From positions 3,348,001 through 3,412,000 of the forward strand of contig NZ_CP049257.1 in assembly GCF_011046535.1 (NCBI RefSeq): a stretch of 64,000 nt of DNA. The letters run 5' to 3'. Below the pieces are notes generated by a model. That model was given only the letters and a program-made list of their open reading frames with translations. It did not search any database and had not been told where the DNA came from. Made by a program: the position numbers and the translations under genes. This document shows, piece by piece, positions 17,040 through 24,124 of the stretch (position 1 is the stretch's first letter; each line of letters opens with the position of its first letter). The DNA is from Nocardioides anomalus (GTDB lineage Bacteria > Actinomycetota > Actinomycetes > Propionibacteriales > Nocardioidaceae).

Positions 17040-17809
17040 CGGGTGGGGCGCGCGACGGCGCCGAAGATCCTCAGCACCTGCCGCGGGGCGTCGACCCGCA
17101 TCGTCGTGCGGGGCGGGCGCGCGCCGTACTCCACCGTGAGCGCGAACGCGTCCGGGAACGTGTGGTTGAACCAGCCGGTCATGGTGCCGTGGCAGACCCC
17201 GCCGCAGTCCAGGCGCGTGGCCGGCAGCCGCAGCGTGCGCGCGACCAGCCGCGAGAAGCCCGGCCGCTTGTTGTCGGTGTCCACCCCGTGCAGCGGCTGG
17301 TGGAAGCTCAGCACGTAGTCCGGCCGCACGTCCTTGAGGAAGGCCATCATCGCCCGCGTCTCGGGCTCCGAGGCCGGCCGCGACCCGGACTCGTAGTTGC
17401 CGTCGAGGTCGACCCAGCCGTACGGGTAGTTGCGGTTCAGGTCGACGCCGTGCGCGTTGCGCCGGTGGTGCGCGGCGAGCCCGTCGGGGTTGTAGACCGG
17501 GACCACCCACAGGTCGACGCCGCGGATCTGCGGGCCTTTCCGCAGCGCGTGCAGGATCTGCTGGGTCGCGGGCTCGTTGCCGTGCATGGTCGAGACCAGC
17601 ACCACCGTCGGGCCCTTGCCCTTGGCGTCGTCCAGGTGCCAGGCGCGGATCTCCCGGCCGCGCACGGAATCACCGATGACGCGCTGCTCGAGGACGTGAC
17701 CGGCGCGCTCGACCGGTGCGGGCGCGGCGGACGACGGCGCGGCCGGCGCGACGGGTACGCCGAGCGGCGCCGCGGCCAGGACCAGGGCGGCGAGGAGCGC
17801 TCGGCGCAT
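17036..17809 (-). CDS. Secreted zinc carboxypeptidase (M14 family)
   Basis: A 257-residue exported peptidase. The signal peptide is MRRALLAALVLAAAPLG with alanine cleavage sites. Zinc ligands of the M14 fold are visible: HGNE (HxxE), a later histidine in SFHQPLHG, and the catalytic glutamate in TVEYGARP; NRNYP matches the substrate-binding Asn-Arg. It probably trims cell-wall peptides or exported peptides outside the cell. ATG 17809 overlaps the stop of the upstream membrane gene by 1 base (ATGA-type junction). Confidence 0.85.
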   Translation of the reverse strand: MRRALLAALVLAAAPLGVPVAPAAPSSAAPAPVERAGHVLEQRVIGDSVRGREIRAWHLDDAKGKGPTVVLVSTMHGNEPATQQILHALRKGPQIRGVDLWVVPVYNPDGLAAHHRRNAHGVDLNRNYPYGWVDLDGNYESGSRPASEPETRAMMAFLKDVRPDYVLSFHQPLHGVDTDNKRPGFSRLVARTLRLPATRLDCGGVCHGTMTGWFNHTFPDAFALTVEYGARPPRTTMRVDAPRQVLRIFGAVARPTR

Positions 17810-18231
17810 CAGACCGCCGAGGTCAGGTAGGCGAAGGTGAAGACGACCACGCCGACCAGCATGCCGACGTGGGCGAGCACCGAGAGCCCCGGCCCCTCCG
17901 ACCAGGTGTCCTGCCGGCCCTCGGAGGCGTGCTTGCCGTGGCTCGGCAGCCACCGGACCAGGATCAGCAGGCCCGCGATCGTCACGACCCAGAACATCCC
18001 GAGCCCGACGATGCCCACCGACGAGCTTCCGGCCGTCGAGTCCTCGGGCGCGATGAGGAAGACCGTCCAGACCACCACGGCGAGGACGCCGAAGAACGTG
18101 TGCACGTCGAGCAGACGCCGGCCCACGTGGAACCGCCCCGCGCCCTGGCCGCCGCGCATCCGCAGGCGCGTGAGCACCACGACCACCGCCGCCAGGGCGG
18201 TGAGGACGTAGCAGACCACGGCGAGCGACAC
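17809..18231 (-). CDS. Four-helix membrane protein of unknown function
   Basis: A 140-residue protein with about four transmembrane helices. Histidines near helix ends (GRFHVGRRLLDVHTFFGV, LAHVGMLVG) would suit a small cytochrome-like or quinone-binding bundle, but no established motif is complete. It starts at GTG 18231 and is coupled to the M14 peptidase gene downstream. I do not recognise the family. Confidence 0.6.
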   Translation of the reverse strand: MSLAVVCYVLTALAAVVVVLTRLRMRGGQGAGRFHVGRRLLDVHTFFGVLAVVVWTVFLIAPEDSTAGSSSVGIVGLGMFWVVTIAGLLILVRWLPSHGKHASEGRQDTWSEGPGLSVLAHVGMLVGVVVFTFAYLTSAV

Positions 18232-18246
18232 GGGCCGCAGTGTGCC

Positions 18247-18621
18247 CTACGGCGCGTGGTCGTCGCCACGAGCCTCCGGCGCGAGCGGCGTCTCGGACGG
18301 CGTCTCAGCCCGGACGGTCTCGCCCGCCGGCGCGGGCTCCGGCTCCGGCGCGGGGGCCGCCTCCACCGCCGGCCGCTCGGCGTCCTCCAGCTGCCGGGCC
18401 AGGCGGTCGAGCAGCGTGTCGACCTCGGACATCCGGTAGCCGCGGAAGGCCAGCGAGAACCGCACCCGCCGCACGTCCTCGGCCCCGAGCGTCCCCTCGC
18501 GCGGCACGAGCGCGTCGGGCCGGTCGTCGTACGCCTCGGCCATCGGCGCGCCCCGACCCGCCGCCAGCGCGGCCACCCCGCCCATGACCAGCACGACCAG
18601 GATCGCGAAGAACCACATCAC
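18247..18621 (-). CDS. DivIVA-domain membrane protein
   Basis: A 124-residue protein with an N-terminal transmembrane helix, then a short DivIVA motif: VRRVRFSLAFRGYRMSEVDTLLDRL, in which FRGYRMSEVD is the hallmark of actinobacterial DivIVA/Wag31-like repeats. The C-terminal third is Pro/Glu/Ala-rich. Such proteins are linked to polar growth or septum placement. It follows the LOG-family gene by 6 bp, the same order seen in related actinobacteria. Confidence 0.8.
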   Translation of the reverse strand: MMWFFAILVVLVMGGVAALAAGRGAPMAEAYDDRPDALVPREGTLGAEDVRRVRFSLAFRGYRMSEVDTLLDRLARQLEDAERPAVEAAPAPEPEPAPAGETVRAETPSETPLAPEARGDDHAP

Positions 18622-18627
18622 CGCAGC

Positions 18628-19354
18628 TCAGCGCCCCTCGCGCGCGGCCACCATCACCGCGACCGCCTCGTCGACGTCGTCGGTCAGCTGCAGCATGTCG
18701 AGGTCGGACTCGCTCAGCTTGCCGTCGGCCAGCGCCGTGTCGCGCAGCCACGACACCAGCCCGGACCAGTACGTCGTGCCGATCAGCACGATCGGGAACC
18801 GCGTCACCTTCTGCGTCTGCACCAGCGTCAGCGCCTCGAACAGCTCGTCCAGGGTCCCGAACCCGCCCGGCAGCACCGCGAAGCCCTGGGAGTACTTCAC
18901 GAACATCGTCTTGCGCGCGAAGAAGTAGCGGAAGTTGACCCCGATGTCGGACCACTCGTTGAGCCCCGACTCCCACGGCAGCTCGATGCCCAGGCCCACG
19001 CTCACCCCGCCGGCCTCGCTCGCCCCCCGGTTGGCCGCCTCCATCGCCCCGGGCCCCCCCACCGGTGATCACGGCGAACCCCGCGTCCACCAGCTTGCGC
19101 CCGAGCTCCTCGGCCAGGGCGTACGACGGGTGGTCCTCCGGCGTCCGCGCCGACCCGAACACCGCGATCGCCGGCCCCAGCTCCGCCAGCGCCCCGAACC
19201 CCTCGACGAACTCCGCCTGGATCCGCAGCACCCGCCACGGGTCGGTGTGCACCCAGTCCGTCGGCCCCCGCGAGTCCAGCAGCCGCTGATCCGTGGTCGA
19301 CCCGTCCACCTGCCCCCGGCGCTGCACGACAGGCCCCTTGAACTTGCTTCTCAC
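18628..19354 (-). pseudogene. LOG-family (TIGR00730) Rossmann protein gene, frameshifted
   Basis: The LOG family includes cytokinin riboside phosphoribohydrolases and related nucleotide hydrolases. The N-terminal part (GTG 19354; KGPVVQRRGQVDGSTT, VFGSARTPEDHPSYALAEELG, VITGGG) is in one frame and the rest (PGAMEAANRG, PGGFGTLDELFEALTL) in another. The break is a run of seven C at 19054-19060; six would restore VITGGGPGAME. It may be a real mutation or a base-calling error. Its first ~40 codons were exchanged by the island at 19268-21436. Confidence 0.85.
19233..19267 (-). repeat. Left 35-bp direct repeat bounding the island (att-like, within the LOG gene)
   Basis: Identical over 35 bp to 21402-21436. 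It encodes PTDWVHTDPWR of the LOG protein. Beyond it, towards the start codon, the two copies still encode the same residues but with different codons, as expected if the island brought its own replacement 5' end. Confidence 0.85.
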
Positions 19355-19555
19355 TCAGTGATCCTTACGTTTGCGCTGGTCAGAAGCGGTTTGCTCGCCG
19401 CCGACTCGAACTGAGAACGGCTGGCTACGACCACTTGGCGAGCGTACTTGGGCAGAGCTCGCCGAGCGAAGAGCGGCGACTGGTGTGACTGTCACAGTCC
19501 CAGGCGGAATGTGCTAGATCCACTAGTCGCAGGGCCCGTGCGCACCCTGGCTGGC

Positions 19556-19798
19556 TCACCGACTTCGGGACTGCTCAACGTCCTCGACGAGCGCCGACAG
19601 TCGAAGACCCAGGCTCTGCGCCAGCCGATCCGCAAGTTCCAAAGTCATGGAGCGCCGGCCACGCTCGATCAGCCCGATCGAGGTGCGGTGAACACCCGCC
19701 TCTTCAGCGAGCCGCTCCATCGACCAACCACGCGCGCGTCGCTCATTGGCTAGGCGCTCGGCAATGCCTCGCGACAGGTCGGAGTCGCGTACGGGCAC
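19556..19798 (-). CDS. XRE-family helix-turn-helix repressor of the island
   Basis: An 80-residue Cro/CI-type DNA-binding protein: ERLANERRARGWSMERLAEEAGV and HRTSIGLIERGRRSMTLELADRLA form the HTH. GTG 19798 lies exactly 6 nt after a TAGCGT box, so it is probably leaderless. It is divergent from the 87-residue ORF, and a perfect palindrome sits between them. It likely autoregulates and controls the island. Codon use is less GC-biased than in flanking genes. Confidence 0.82.
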   Translation of the reverse strand: MPVRDSDLSRGIAERLANERRARGWSMERLAEEAGVHRTSIGLIERGRRSMTLELADRLAQSLGLRLSALVEDVEQSRSR

Positions 19799-19833
19799 TC
19801 GAGGACGCTAAGAACCCTCGCGCTCACTGTCAC

Positions 19834-19849
19834 CGAGACAATAGTCTCG
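19834..19849. promoter_or_regulatory. Palindromic operator overlapping the divergent promoter of the island
   Basis: CGAGAC-AATA-GTCTCG, a perfect 6-bp inverted repeat. It overlaps the TAGTCT -10 box (19842-19847) of the rightward gene, whose ATG follows 6 nt later. The XRE protein encoded next door is the obvious candidate to bind it. Confidence 0.6.
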
Positions 19850-19853
19850 ACGA

Positions 19854-20117
19854 ATGGGAGAAGTGCCGACGTCGTGGAGAGACGCCGCTCGGCGCGAAGT
19901 CGAAAGATCCGAACCGCCAAGTGCGGCATCGACCCGCGCCCTCATGACGCGTTTGAGTGAACTCCGAGCAGCCCGCTTAGCGACGGAGCAGCTTCTCAAC
20001 GATCACGAGGGTCGAAGTGCCGCCGCGCATCGTCTCTGCGACGACTATCTGAAAGCGGAGATCAGCATGTCCACCTTCATTCGGCGGCTGCGTCAACTGG
20101 AGCGCCGGCACCGCTGA
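19854..20117 (+). CDS. Unknown 87-residue charged helical protein
   Basis: Rich in Arg, Glu and Ala, predicted helical throughout (TRALMTRLSELRAARLATEQLL, STFIRRLRQLERRHR), with no membrane segment. ATG 19854 follows a TAGTCT box by 6 nt, so it should be leaderless and repressed by the adjacent XRE protein. It is convergent with the HEPN-like gene. I do not recognise it; an antitoxin-like or DNA-binding role is only a guess. Confidence 0.5.
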   Translation: MGEVPTSWRDAARREVERSEPPSAASTRALMTRLSELRAARLATEQLLNDHEGRSAAAHRLCDDYLKAEISMSTFIRRLRQLERRHR

Positions 20118-20126
20118 AGATCCGGC

Positions 20127-20666
20127 TCAGAGACTCTTTGCCTGAAGCTGTTTGGTTCTTTGAATAACCTCGGAGATGTAGCCCAAGGTCTCATTCACTC
20201 CCGGGTAGAAGTCGCTCGGGTGTGCGCACTCGTTCCGCTTGTTGAGTAGACCTAGCAGAGCCTTCATCTGGTTCTTGGTGCAGAGCCCAAGCGGTTGAGT
20301 CGTTTCGACGAAGGCGTGCTCAGTGACGTACTCACGCATCTCCTCGATGTTGCGGCCCTTCCAAGCGGGACGAAGTGCGCGCACTTGGACCAAGCCATCC
20401 GAGGCCAGCATCTCTTCCAAGTAGTCCATGAAGGCTGCCCATGCCATTACGTGGGCAGCCCGATACAGGCCATTCTCGGCACATCGAAGTGCCTGCCGGA
20501 ACAAGTCATCCTGCTTGAGGCTTAGCTCGTCCAGAGCCTCGAAGCTCGCGTGGACTTCGACGACCCGTGACTTCCGAGCGTCCTCGTGGATGCTGAAGAT
20601 CGCGTGCGCCTCGACGGTGAACGCTCGTGAGCGTGTCCGGTAGTCCGCGATCCGTAACGGGTCCAA
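20127..20666 (-). CDS. HEPN-like protein (candidate RNase effector)
   Basis: A 179-residue alpha-helical protein. Near its C-terminus RNECAH (residues 144-149) fits the Rx4H active-site motif of HEPN ribonucleases, followed by P and an aromatic pair (HPSDFYPG) as in many RNxxAHP-type HEPN proteins. Earlier helices (LYRAAHVMAWAAFMDYLEEML) are compatible with the bundle. It starts at TTG 20666, 2 bp after the DUF5343 gene, so the two form an operon. HEPN effectors often act in abortive defence or toxin systems; this role is inferred. Confidence 0.55.
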   Translation of the reverse strand: MDPLRIADYRTRSRAFTVEAHAIFSIHEDARKSRVVEVHASFEALDELSLKQDDLFRQALRCAENGLYRAAHVMAWAAFMDYLEEMLASDGLVQVRALRPAWKGRNIEEMREYVTEHAFVETTQPLGLCTKNQMKALLGLLNKRNECAHPSDFYPGVNETLGYISEVIQRTKQLQAKSL

Positions 20667-20668
20667 GA

Positions 20669-21292
20669 TCAGGACTCGTCGGGGAAGAGGTGTTTCTTCA
20701 TCGCTGCGAAGAAGCGGTCGTACGTGTCGGGGTTGTCCGTTGCCGGCACCTCAAGCTGAATGTTGATGATCACCTCGGGCGTTGCCTGCCGAGGCATCGT
20801 GGGGATGGTCGGCACCGTCGCGCTCACCACGGGGGCGGACGCGGCCTCCTCTTGAGCGGCGGCGGCAACGCCAGCGTCGAAGTCCGCAAGCGCGGACGCA
20901 CTACGGAAGGACTTGAGCGACCGATCAACGACGGTCGGCGAGGCGGACGGGGAGCGCGTGCGCATCCAGTTGCGTATCGCCTCGTCGTCCCGCCGATCGG
21001 CGTCCGGGTATAGCTCGAAGAGTCCTCTCCACCCATCTCGGACAGCGGCCGCCATGACGGACTTGGACTCACCGGTGTGCCGGTAGTCGCGCCAGCGGTC
21101 CGTAGGCGTTCCAGACGCGTCTACGAAGCCCAAGTCCTTAAGGAAGGAGGTCAGGTAGCGGTCGTTCGAGCTCTTGAACCCGATCGACTCCAGGTACTTG
21201 ACCGTGACTTTCGATGGAGTTCCGGTCGTCACCATCGTGTCGAAGAACTTGCTCAGCGTTCCAGTGTTGAGGACGTACGGCAGATCAGCCAT
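20669..21292 (-). CDS. DUF5343 domain protein
   Basis: A 207-residue protein starting at ATG 21292. The N-terminal half (LPYVLNTGTLSKFFDTM, YLTSFLKDLGFVDASGTPTDRWRDYR) matches DUF5343, a winged-helix-like domain seen in mobile and defence-type loci. A Ser/Ala-rich linker leads to a C-terminal strand-helix unit (EVIINIQLEVPATDNPDTYDRFFAAMKKHLF). It is first in an operon with the HEPN-like gene. Its role may be sensing or neutralising, but this is inference. Confidence 0.72.
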   Translation of the reverse strand: MADLPYVLNTGTLSKFFDTMVTTGTPSKVTVKYLESIGFKSSNDRYLTSFLKDLGFVDASGTPTDRWRDYRHTGESKSVMAAAVRDGWRGLFELYPDADRRDDEAIRNWMRTRSPSASPTVVDRSLKSFRSASALADFDAGVAAAAQEEAASAPVVSATVPTIPTMPRQATPEVIINIQLEVPATDNPDTYDRFFAAMKKHLFPDES

Positions 21293-21358
21293 TCGCTACC
21301 CGCTCTGTTAAGAAGGTGGACCGTGCGAGCGTACTGGCGCTCTTGACGGGGCGCGGTC

Positions 21359-21523
21359 TTACACGCCGACCGGCCCCGCGTGTGGTGCATCCGTGACAGT
21401 GCGCCACGGGTCGGTGTGCACCCAGTCCGTCGGCCCGCGCGAGTCCAGCAGCCGCTGGTCGGTCGTCGACCCGTCCACCTGCCCGCGCCGCTGGATCACC
21501 GGGCCCTTGTACTTCGCTCTCAC
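21359..21523 (-). pseudogene. Orphaned original 5' end of the LOG-family gene
   Basis: A 54-codon frame from GTG 21523 encodes KYKGPVIQRRGQVDGSTT and on to PTDWVHTDPWR, the N-terminus of the LOG protein, then runs into island sequence and stops at TAA 21359. Codons are host-like and very GC-rich. It lies downstream of dapE on the same strand, which is probably the ancestral dapE-LOG order. The island cut it off from the body of its gene. Confidence 0.8.
21402..21436 (-). repeat. Right 35-bp direct repeat bounding the island
   Basis: Perfect 35-bp match to 19233-19267, in the orphaned 5' end of the LOG gene. Together they define a unit of about 2.17 kb. Confidence 0.85.
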
Positions 21524-21607
21524 CACGCGCCTAGCGTGCCAGCCCGCCGCTCACGCCGCGCCGCCGACGGGCCGCCGCGCCCGGCGACCCGGTGTCGCGC
21601 GCACGCC

Positions 21608-21746
21608 GGACGAGCACGTGCCGGTGAAGCACGTCGGGCGGTGAGAGGCGCAGCTGCGGGAGGGGGTGAGCGAGGACCGTCAGCTCAGCCACTCCCGGAG
21701 CTGGGCCTCACACCGCTCGATGTGCTCCACCGGCACGTGCTCGTCC
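21608..21746. repeat. 64-bp inverted repeat made of the dapE 3' end and an inverted copy of it
   Basis: Arms 21608-21671 and 21683-21746 are each 64 bp, about 86% complementary, with an 11-nt loop. The right arm is the last ~20 codons of dapE; the left arm is a degraded inverted copy reading DEHVPVKHV on the plus strand. A transcript through dapE would form a large hairpin that may act as a terminator. Confidence 0.8.
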
Positions 21747-22747
21747 TGCTTGTGGGCGAACATGGGGTCGCCGGGGCCGAAGTTGACCGCGGGGATGCCG
21801 AGGGCGGTGAAGCGGGCGACGTCGGTCCAGCCGAACTTGGGGTTGACCTCGCGGCCGACGGCGGTGATGAAGGCCCGGGCGGCGGGGAGGTCGAGCCCCG
21901 GGAGCGCGCCGGGGGCACTGTCCACGATCGCCACCTCGTAGCCGGAGAAGAACTCGCGCACGAAGCGCTGGGCCTCGTCCTCGCTGCGGTCGGGGGCGAA
22001 GCGGTAGTTCACCTCGACGACGCACTCGTCCGGGAGCACGTTGCCGGCGACGCCGCCGCGGATGCCGACGGCGTTGAGGCCCTCGTGGTACTCCAGGCCG
22101 TCGATCACCGGCCGCCGCGGCTCGTACGCCGTGAGCCGGTCCAGGATCGGGGCGGCCTGGTGGATGGCGTTGACGCCCTTCCAGGCGCGGGCGGAGTGGG
22201 CGCGCTCGCCGGTGGCGCGGACCTCGGCGCGCAGCGTGCCCTGGCAGCCGGCCTCGACCTCGGCGTTGGAGGGCTCCATGAGGATCGCGAAGTCGGCGGC
22301 CATGAGCCCGGGGTCGCTCTGGCTGAGCCGGTTGAGGCCGTTGAACTCCGAGTCGATCTCCTCGGCCTCGTAGAGGATGAAGGTGACGTCGCGGTTCGGC
22401 TCGGGCACGGTGGCGGCGAGGCGCAGGATGACCGCGTCGCCGCCCTTCATGTCGCACGTGCCGAGCCCGTGCAGCAGCTCGCCGTCGAGCCGGGCGGGCA
22501 GGTTGTCGTTGACCGGGACGGTGTCGAGGTGGCCGGCGATGACCACCCGCTCGGGCCGGCCGAGCGAGGTGCGGGCCACGACGGTGTGGCCGTGCCGGCT
22601 CACCGTCAGGTGGTCGTACGCCGACAGCGCGGTCTCGACCGCGTCGGCGATGGCCTGCTCGTTGCGGCTGACCGACTCGATGTCGACCAGCTGCACGGTG
22701 AGGTCGACGGCGCCGGCGGTCAGGTCGAGGGGCGAGGGGGTGGCCAC
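21680..22747 (-). CDS. dapE: Succinyl-diaminopimelate desuccinylase
   Basis: Removes succinate from N-succinyl-LL-diaminopimelate in lysine and peptidoglycan synthesis. The 355-residue M20-type enzyme shows metal-site motifs AGHLDTVPV, HGLGTCDMKGG and LYEAEEID, and the lid domain between. It fits the actinobacterial DapE length. dapD and dapC lie elsewhere in this window, so the pathway is scattered. The gene's 3' end forms one arm of a long inverted repeat. Confidence 0.95.
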   Translation of the reverse strand: MATPSPLDLTAGAVDLTVQLVDIESVSRNEQAIADAVETALSAYDHLTVSRHGHTVVARTSLGRPERVVIAGHLDTVPVNDNLPARLDGELLHGLGTCDMKGGDAVILRLAATVPEPNRDVTFILYEAEEIDSEFNGLNRLSQSDPGLMAADFAILMEPSNAEVEAGCQGTLRAEVRATGERAHSARAWKGVNAIHQAAPILDRLTAYEPRRPVIDGLEYHEGLNAVGIRGGVAGNVLPDECVVEVNYRFAPDRSEDEAQRFVREFFSGYEVAIVDSAPGALPGLDLPAARAFITAVGREVNPKFGWTDVARFTALGIPAVNFGPGDPMFAHKQDEHVPVEHIERCEAQLREWLS

Positions 22748-22754
22748 CGGCCCA

Positions 22755-23216
22755 TCACACCAGCCCCTCGACGTACGCCGCGAGGTGGGCCAGCGCCATC
22801 CGGGTCCCGGTCTCGTTGTCCGCGGCCGACACCGCGTCCGGGACCCCGTCGTGCACGAGCGTGACCTCGGTGCCGCCGGCGGCGTCGGCCAGCGTCCACG
22901 TCATGGTCATCGCGCCGGCGAGCGCCGGGTCGGCGGACTCGAAGGCCAGCTCCTCGACCACCTCCTCGTCGGGCACCAGCCGCACGAAGCGCCCGGCGTA
23001 GGTGTCGACGTTGCCGGCGGTCTTGCCGGACCGCGAGGCGTCGGCGTAGGCCAGCGACACCCGGAACCGCCCGCCCTCGACCGCCGACCACTCGTGCACC
23101 TCGGCGCTCATGTCGTCGGGCACCCGCCAGCGCGAGACGGCCGCGGGGTCGAGCAGCGCGGCGTACACCGCCGACCGCGGAGCGCGGACCAGGCCGGAGG
23201 CGGTGGTGGCGTACAC
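22755..23216 (-). CDS. SRPBCC/AHSA1-type ligand-binding protein
   Basis: A 153-residue START-like domain (ALLDPAAVSRWRVPDDM, VEELAFESADP, MTMTWTLADAAGGTEVTLVHDGVP), typical of AHSA1-family proteins that bind hydrophobic ligands. GTG 23216 lies 6 nt after TAGGCT. It ends 7 bp before dapE begins and is divergent from an F420-type oxidoreductase across a KstR-like palindrome, so both may respond to the same regulator. Confidence 0.8.
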   Translation of the reverse strand: MYATTASGLVRAPRSAVYAALLDPAAVSRWRVPDDMSAEVHEWSAVEGGRFRVSLAYADASRSGKTAGNVDTYAGRFVRLVPDEEVVEELAFESADPALAGAMTMTWTLADAAGGTEVTLVHDGVPDAVSAADNETGTRMALAHLAAYVEGLV

Positions 23217-23231
23217 AGACCCAGCCTACGA

Positions 23232-23251
23232 AACTAGAACTGGTTCTAGTT
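23232..23251. promoter_or_regulatory. KstR-type operator between divergent promoters
   Basis: The 20-bp near-palindrome AACTAGAACTGGTTCTAGTT contains TAGAACTGGTTCTA (23235-23248), an exact match to the published KstR consensus TNNAACNNGTTNNA. It lies centrally between the leftward -10 (23223-23228) and rightward -10 (23258-23263), so one regulator could repress both genes. Other TetR regulators with similar sites cannot be excluded. Confidence 0.65.
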
Positions 23252-23269
23252 CTCCCCTACGCTGCCGCC

Positions 23270-24124
23270 ATGCGCCACGGGCTGGTCCTGTTCTCCTCCG
23301 ACCGCGGCATCACGCCGGCGGCGCTGGCCCAGGCGGGCGAGGAGCGCGGCTTCGCCACGCTCTACGTGCCCGAGCACACCCACATCCCGGTCCGGCGCAC
23401 GGCCGCGCACCCCGGCACGGGCGACGAGACGCTGCCGGACGACCGCTACACCCGCACCCTCGACCCGTGGGTCTCGCTGGCCACGGCCGCGGCGGTCACC
23501 GAGCGGATCGGGCTGTCCACCGCGGTCGCGCTGCCGGTCGAGTCCGACCCGATCACCCTGGCCAAGACCATCGCCACCCTGGACCACCTCTCCGACGGCC
23601 GGGTCACGCTCGGCGCCGGCTTCGGCTGGAACACCGACGAGCTCGAGGACCACCACGTCCCGGCCGACCGGCGTCGCACCGTCCTCAAGGAGTACGTCGA
23701 GGCCATGCGCGCGCTGTGGACCCAGGAGGAGGCGGCCTACGACGGCGAGTTCGTGCGTTTCGGCCCGTCGTGGGCCTACCCCAAGCCCGTCCAGGCCCAC
23801 GTCCCGCTCATCATCGGGGCCGGCGGCGGCCCGCAGACGTTCCGCTGGATCGCCCGACACGCCGACGGCTGGATGACCACCCCGCGCGAGACCGACATCA
23901 GCGACCGCATCGAGGCGCTGCAGCAGGCGTGGGCCGAGGAGGGCCGCGACAGCGCGCCCGACGTCCGTGTGCTCATCGCCTTCCGCCCCGACCCCGCCGA
24001 CCTCGCGCGCTGGGCCGAGCAGGGCGTCACCGAGCTCATCTGGGGCGTCCCGGACAAGCCGGTGGACGACGTGCTCGCCCACCTGGACAAGCACGCCGCC
24101 CGCCTCGGGCTCACACCCGGCTGA
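23270..24124 (+). CDS. LLM-class F420-dependent oxidoreductase
   Basis: A 284-residue luciferase-like TIM-barrel protein of the TIGR03619-like group. Typical blocks are [55 protein letters not shown] and [20 protein letters not shown]. It should use F420 (or FMN) to reduce or oxidise an unknown substrate. ATG 23270 lies 6 nt after TACGCT. The KstR-like operator suggests a link to steroid or lipid catabolism. Its end overlaps the end of ileS by 14 bp. Confidence 0.88.
   Translation: MRHGLVLFSSDRGITPAALAQAGEERGFATLYVPEHTHIPVRRTAAHPGTGDETLPDDRYTRTLDPWVSLATAAAVTERIGLSTAVALPVESDPITLAKTIATLDHLSDGRVTLGAGFGWNTDELEDHHVPADRRRTVLKEYVEAMRALWTQEEAAYDGEFVRFGPSWAYPKPVQAHVPLIIGAGGGPQTFRWIARHADGWMTTPRETDISDRIEALQQAWAEEGRDSAPDVRVLIAFRPDPADLARWAEQGVTELIWGVPDKPVDDVLAHLDKHAARLGLTPG

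Noticed and set aside
19268..21401. Island as a prophage
   Set aside because: At about 2.2 kb it has no integrase, structural or lysis genes; only the repressor is phage-like.
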